The notes beneath the pieces were generated by a model. The model saw nothing but the letters and a program-made list of their open reading frames with translations, made no database searches and was not told the DNA's origin. A stretch of DNA of 15,006 nucleotides from an uncultured Centipeda sp. (GTDB taxonomy: Bacteria > Bacillota > Negativicutes > Selenomonadales > Selenomonadaceae): the NCBI GenBank assembly GCA_937925565.1, contig CALALM010000217.1, positions 1 to 15,006 of the forward strand, read 5' to 3'. Positions within the stretch are counted from its first letter, which is position 1, and each line of letters begins with the position of its first letter. Of this stretch, positions 14,338 to 15,006 are shown piece by piece. A program made the position numbers and the translations under genes.

Positions 14338-14432
14338 ATCTTAACATAGAAATGATGACTTGTGACCTGTCATTTGTGACAGGTTTTCAAAAAATTTGAA
14401 AAGTGTTTTCCAACCTATCATTTATGACGGTA
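14338..14432 (-). promoter_or_regulatory. Lipoprotein 3 promoter with two tandem dyad operators
   Basis: On the minus strand TGT-TAAGAT (extended -10; TAAGAT at 14338-14343) has GTCACA (14361-14366) exactly 17 bp upstream. Overlapping the -35 is a perfect dyad, ACCTGTCA-N4-TGACAGGT (14365-14384). A second imperfect copy, ACCTATCA-N4-TGACGGT (14413-14431), lies 48 bp away, with the AT-rich core shared with lipoprotein 2 between them. Paired sites of this kind suggest a dimeric regulator, possibly the response regulator of this window. The remainder of the 14286-14580 gap shows no gene that I can support. Confidence 0.5.
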
Positions 14433-14582
14433 TGCTTTCCTCTACCTCTCGGTTATCATAAGAGAAATAAACTGCATGGTTTCATTTTGAGATTCTTCAT
14501 CAGGATGTGCGGGCGGTGAAGGGAATCGGCTGCGCACGATGTGCTTGCTTTTTGGACAGGACAGCAAGCGGTGATGGGAACG

Positions 14583-14631
14583 AGAAAAGCGGCTGCTGCA
14601 CGAAGGGAAGATCTTCATCACAGTAGCCGCT
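14583..14631 (-). terminator. Terminator of the right-edge gene
   Basis: Arms 14588-14598 and 14621-14631 pair at 10 of 11 positions; the mismatch can form a G-U pair in one strand. The loop is 22 nt. Read on the minus strand, the stem is followed by TTTTCTC. It lies about 45 bp after the stop at 14675, which fits an intrinsic terminator of moderate strength. Confidence 0.5.
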
Positions 14632-14674
14632 TCCTTGACATATCATCCGCACATGCCGCGCGGATCTTAGTGTA

Positions 14675-15006
14675 TCAAGAGCCGAATCCGAACAGTCCGC
14701 GCAGCTTTTGTCCGAACGATTTTTGCAGCGCTGCCTCGAGCGGAATGACGCGGTGCAGGAACGGCGAACCGACGCGTTTCACCGCAACGGGCGGCGTGCG
14801 CACCGTGTGCTCGTTCGACATCGCCCGCGGATGGGACGGCGCGCGCGTGACGTAGCGCTCCTCCCTGCCATACTGATAGAAGAGTGCGGCGGCCTTACCC
14901 GTCTGCCCGTTCACCGCGATGCGCATCTGCCGCGCCTTTTCGCCATCCTCCGCGCGCCGATCCAGATAGTAGACGGGCAGGAGGAACGTCGCACTCTTGT
15001 GCTTGT
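14675..15006 (-). CDS. C-terminal fragment of a larger protein; resembles zinc-ribbon membrane-protein tails
   Basis: The frame is open to the window edge, so only the last 109 residues are seen. An internal Met at 14926 is not a credible start. The fragment begins with a TFLLPVYYLDRR segment and RQMRIAVNGQTGKAAALF, a strand pattern with NGQTGK that I recall from Firmicutes zinc-ribbon domain proteins sometimes mislabelled PriA-like. The following 60 residues are basic and show no membrane helix. It is transcribed in the same direction as the lipoprotein genes but separated from them by about 390 bp that include its own terminator. The family suggestion is tentative. Confidence 0.6.
   Translation of the reverse strand, partial: KHKSATFLLPVYYLDRRAEDGEKARQMRIAVNGQTGKAAALFYQYGREERYVTRAPSHPRAMSNEHTVRTPPVAVKRVGSPFLHRVIPLEAALQKSFGQKLRGLFGFGS

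Overview
The window looks like Negativicutes DNA (Selenomonas-like, a diderm Firmicute). This is an inference from strong Shine-Dalgarno sites, lipobox lipoproteins, a GC-rich right half and the gene families present; no rRNA or housekeeping marker is available to confirm it. There are two blocks of different character. The left block (about 1-5,980) has moderate GC and carries plasmid or integrative-element maintenance genes. The right block (about 5,990-15,006) is visibly more GC-rich and carries sensing and surface genes. Almost every gene is on the minus strand; the exception is the 5'-truncated gene at the left edge.

Left block, in order of transcription (right to left): a small regulator that joins an ISL3-transposase-type zinc ribbon to an XRE helix-turn-helix (5418-5909); parA (4459-5220); parB (3332-4459, its start overlapping the parA stop); a plasmid replication-initiator-like protein (2164-3321); a small acidic protein with a strong internal start (1852-2148); and an ArdC-type antirestriction protein with a Lys/Ala-rich tail (614-1855). 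A convergent plus-strand gene at the left edge may be a ToxN-like toxin. The parA upstream region holds nested inverted repeats and an opposite-strand extended -10 promoter that runs into a good terminator, predicting a small RNA of about 70 nt. The dyad GGTGTCC-N5-GGACACC occurs twice, once inside parB and once after ardC, and is a candidate centromere (parS). An AT-rich stretch with paired GTGTCC-N9-GGACGC repeats inside the rep gene is a candidate origin.

Right block: an overlapping three-gene operon encodes (i) an 809-residue protein made of a periplasmic substrate-binding domain, seven membrane segments and a degenerate kinase-like cytoplasmic part, (ii) a membrane histidine kinase of the NarL/DegS (HisKA_3) type with intact H, N and G boxes, and (iii) a NarL/LuxR response regulator. 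A strong terminator follows. Upstream, on the same strand, are three tandem paralogous lipoproteins of unknown function. The most upstream one appears to start at AUA. They share promoter-region motifs and end in a strong terminator. The window closes with the C-terminal end of another minus-strand gene.

The most interesting candidate system is the substrate-binding 7TM pseudokinase plus canonical kinase plus regulator, lying beside the lipoprotein array. A regulatory link between the two is a hypothesis, not something the sequence proves.
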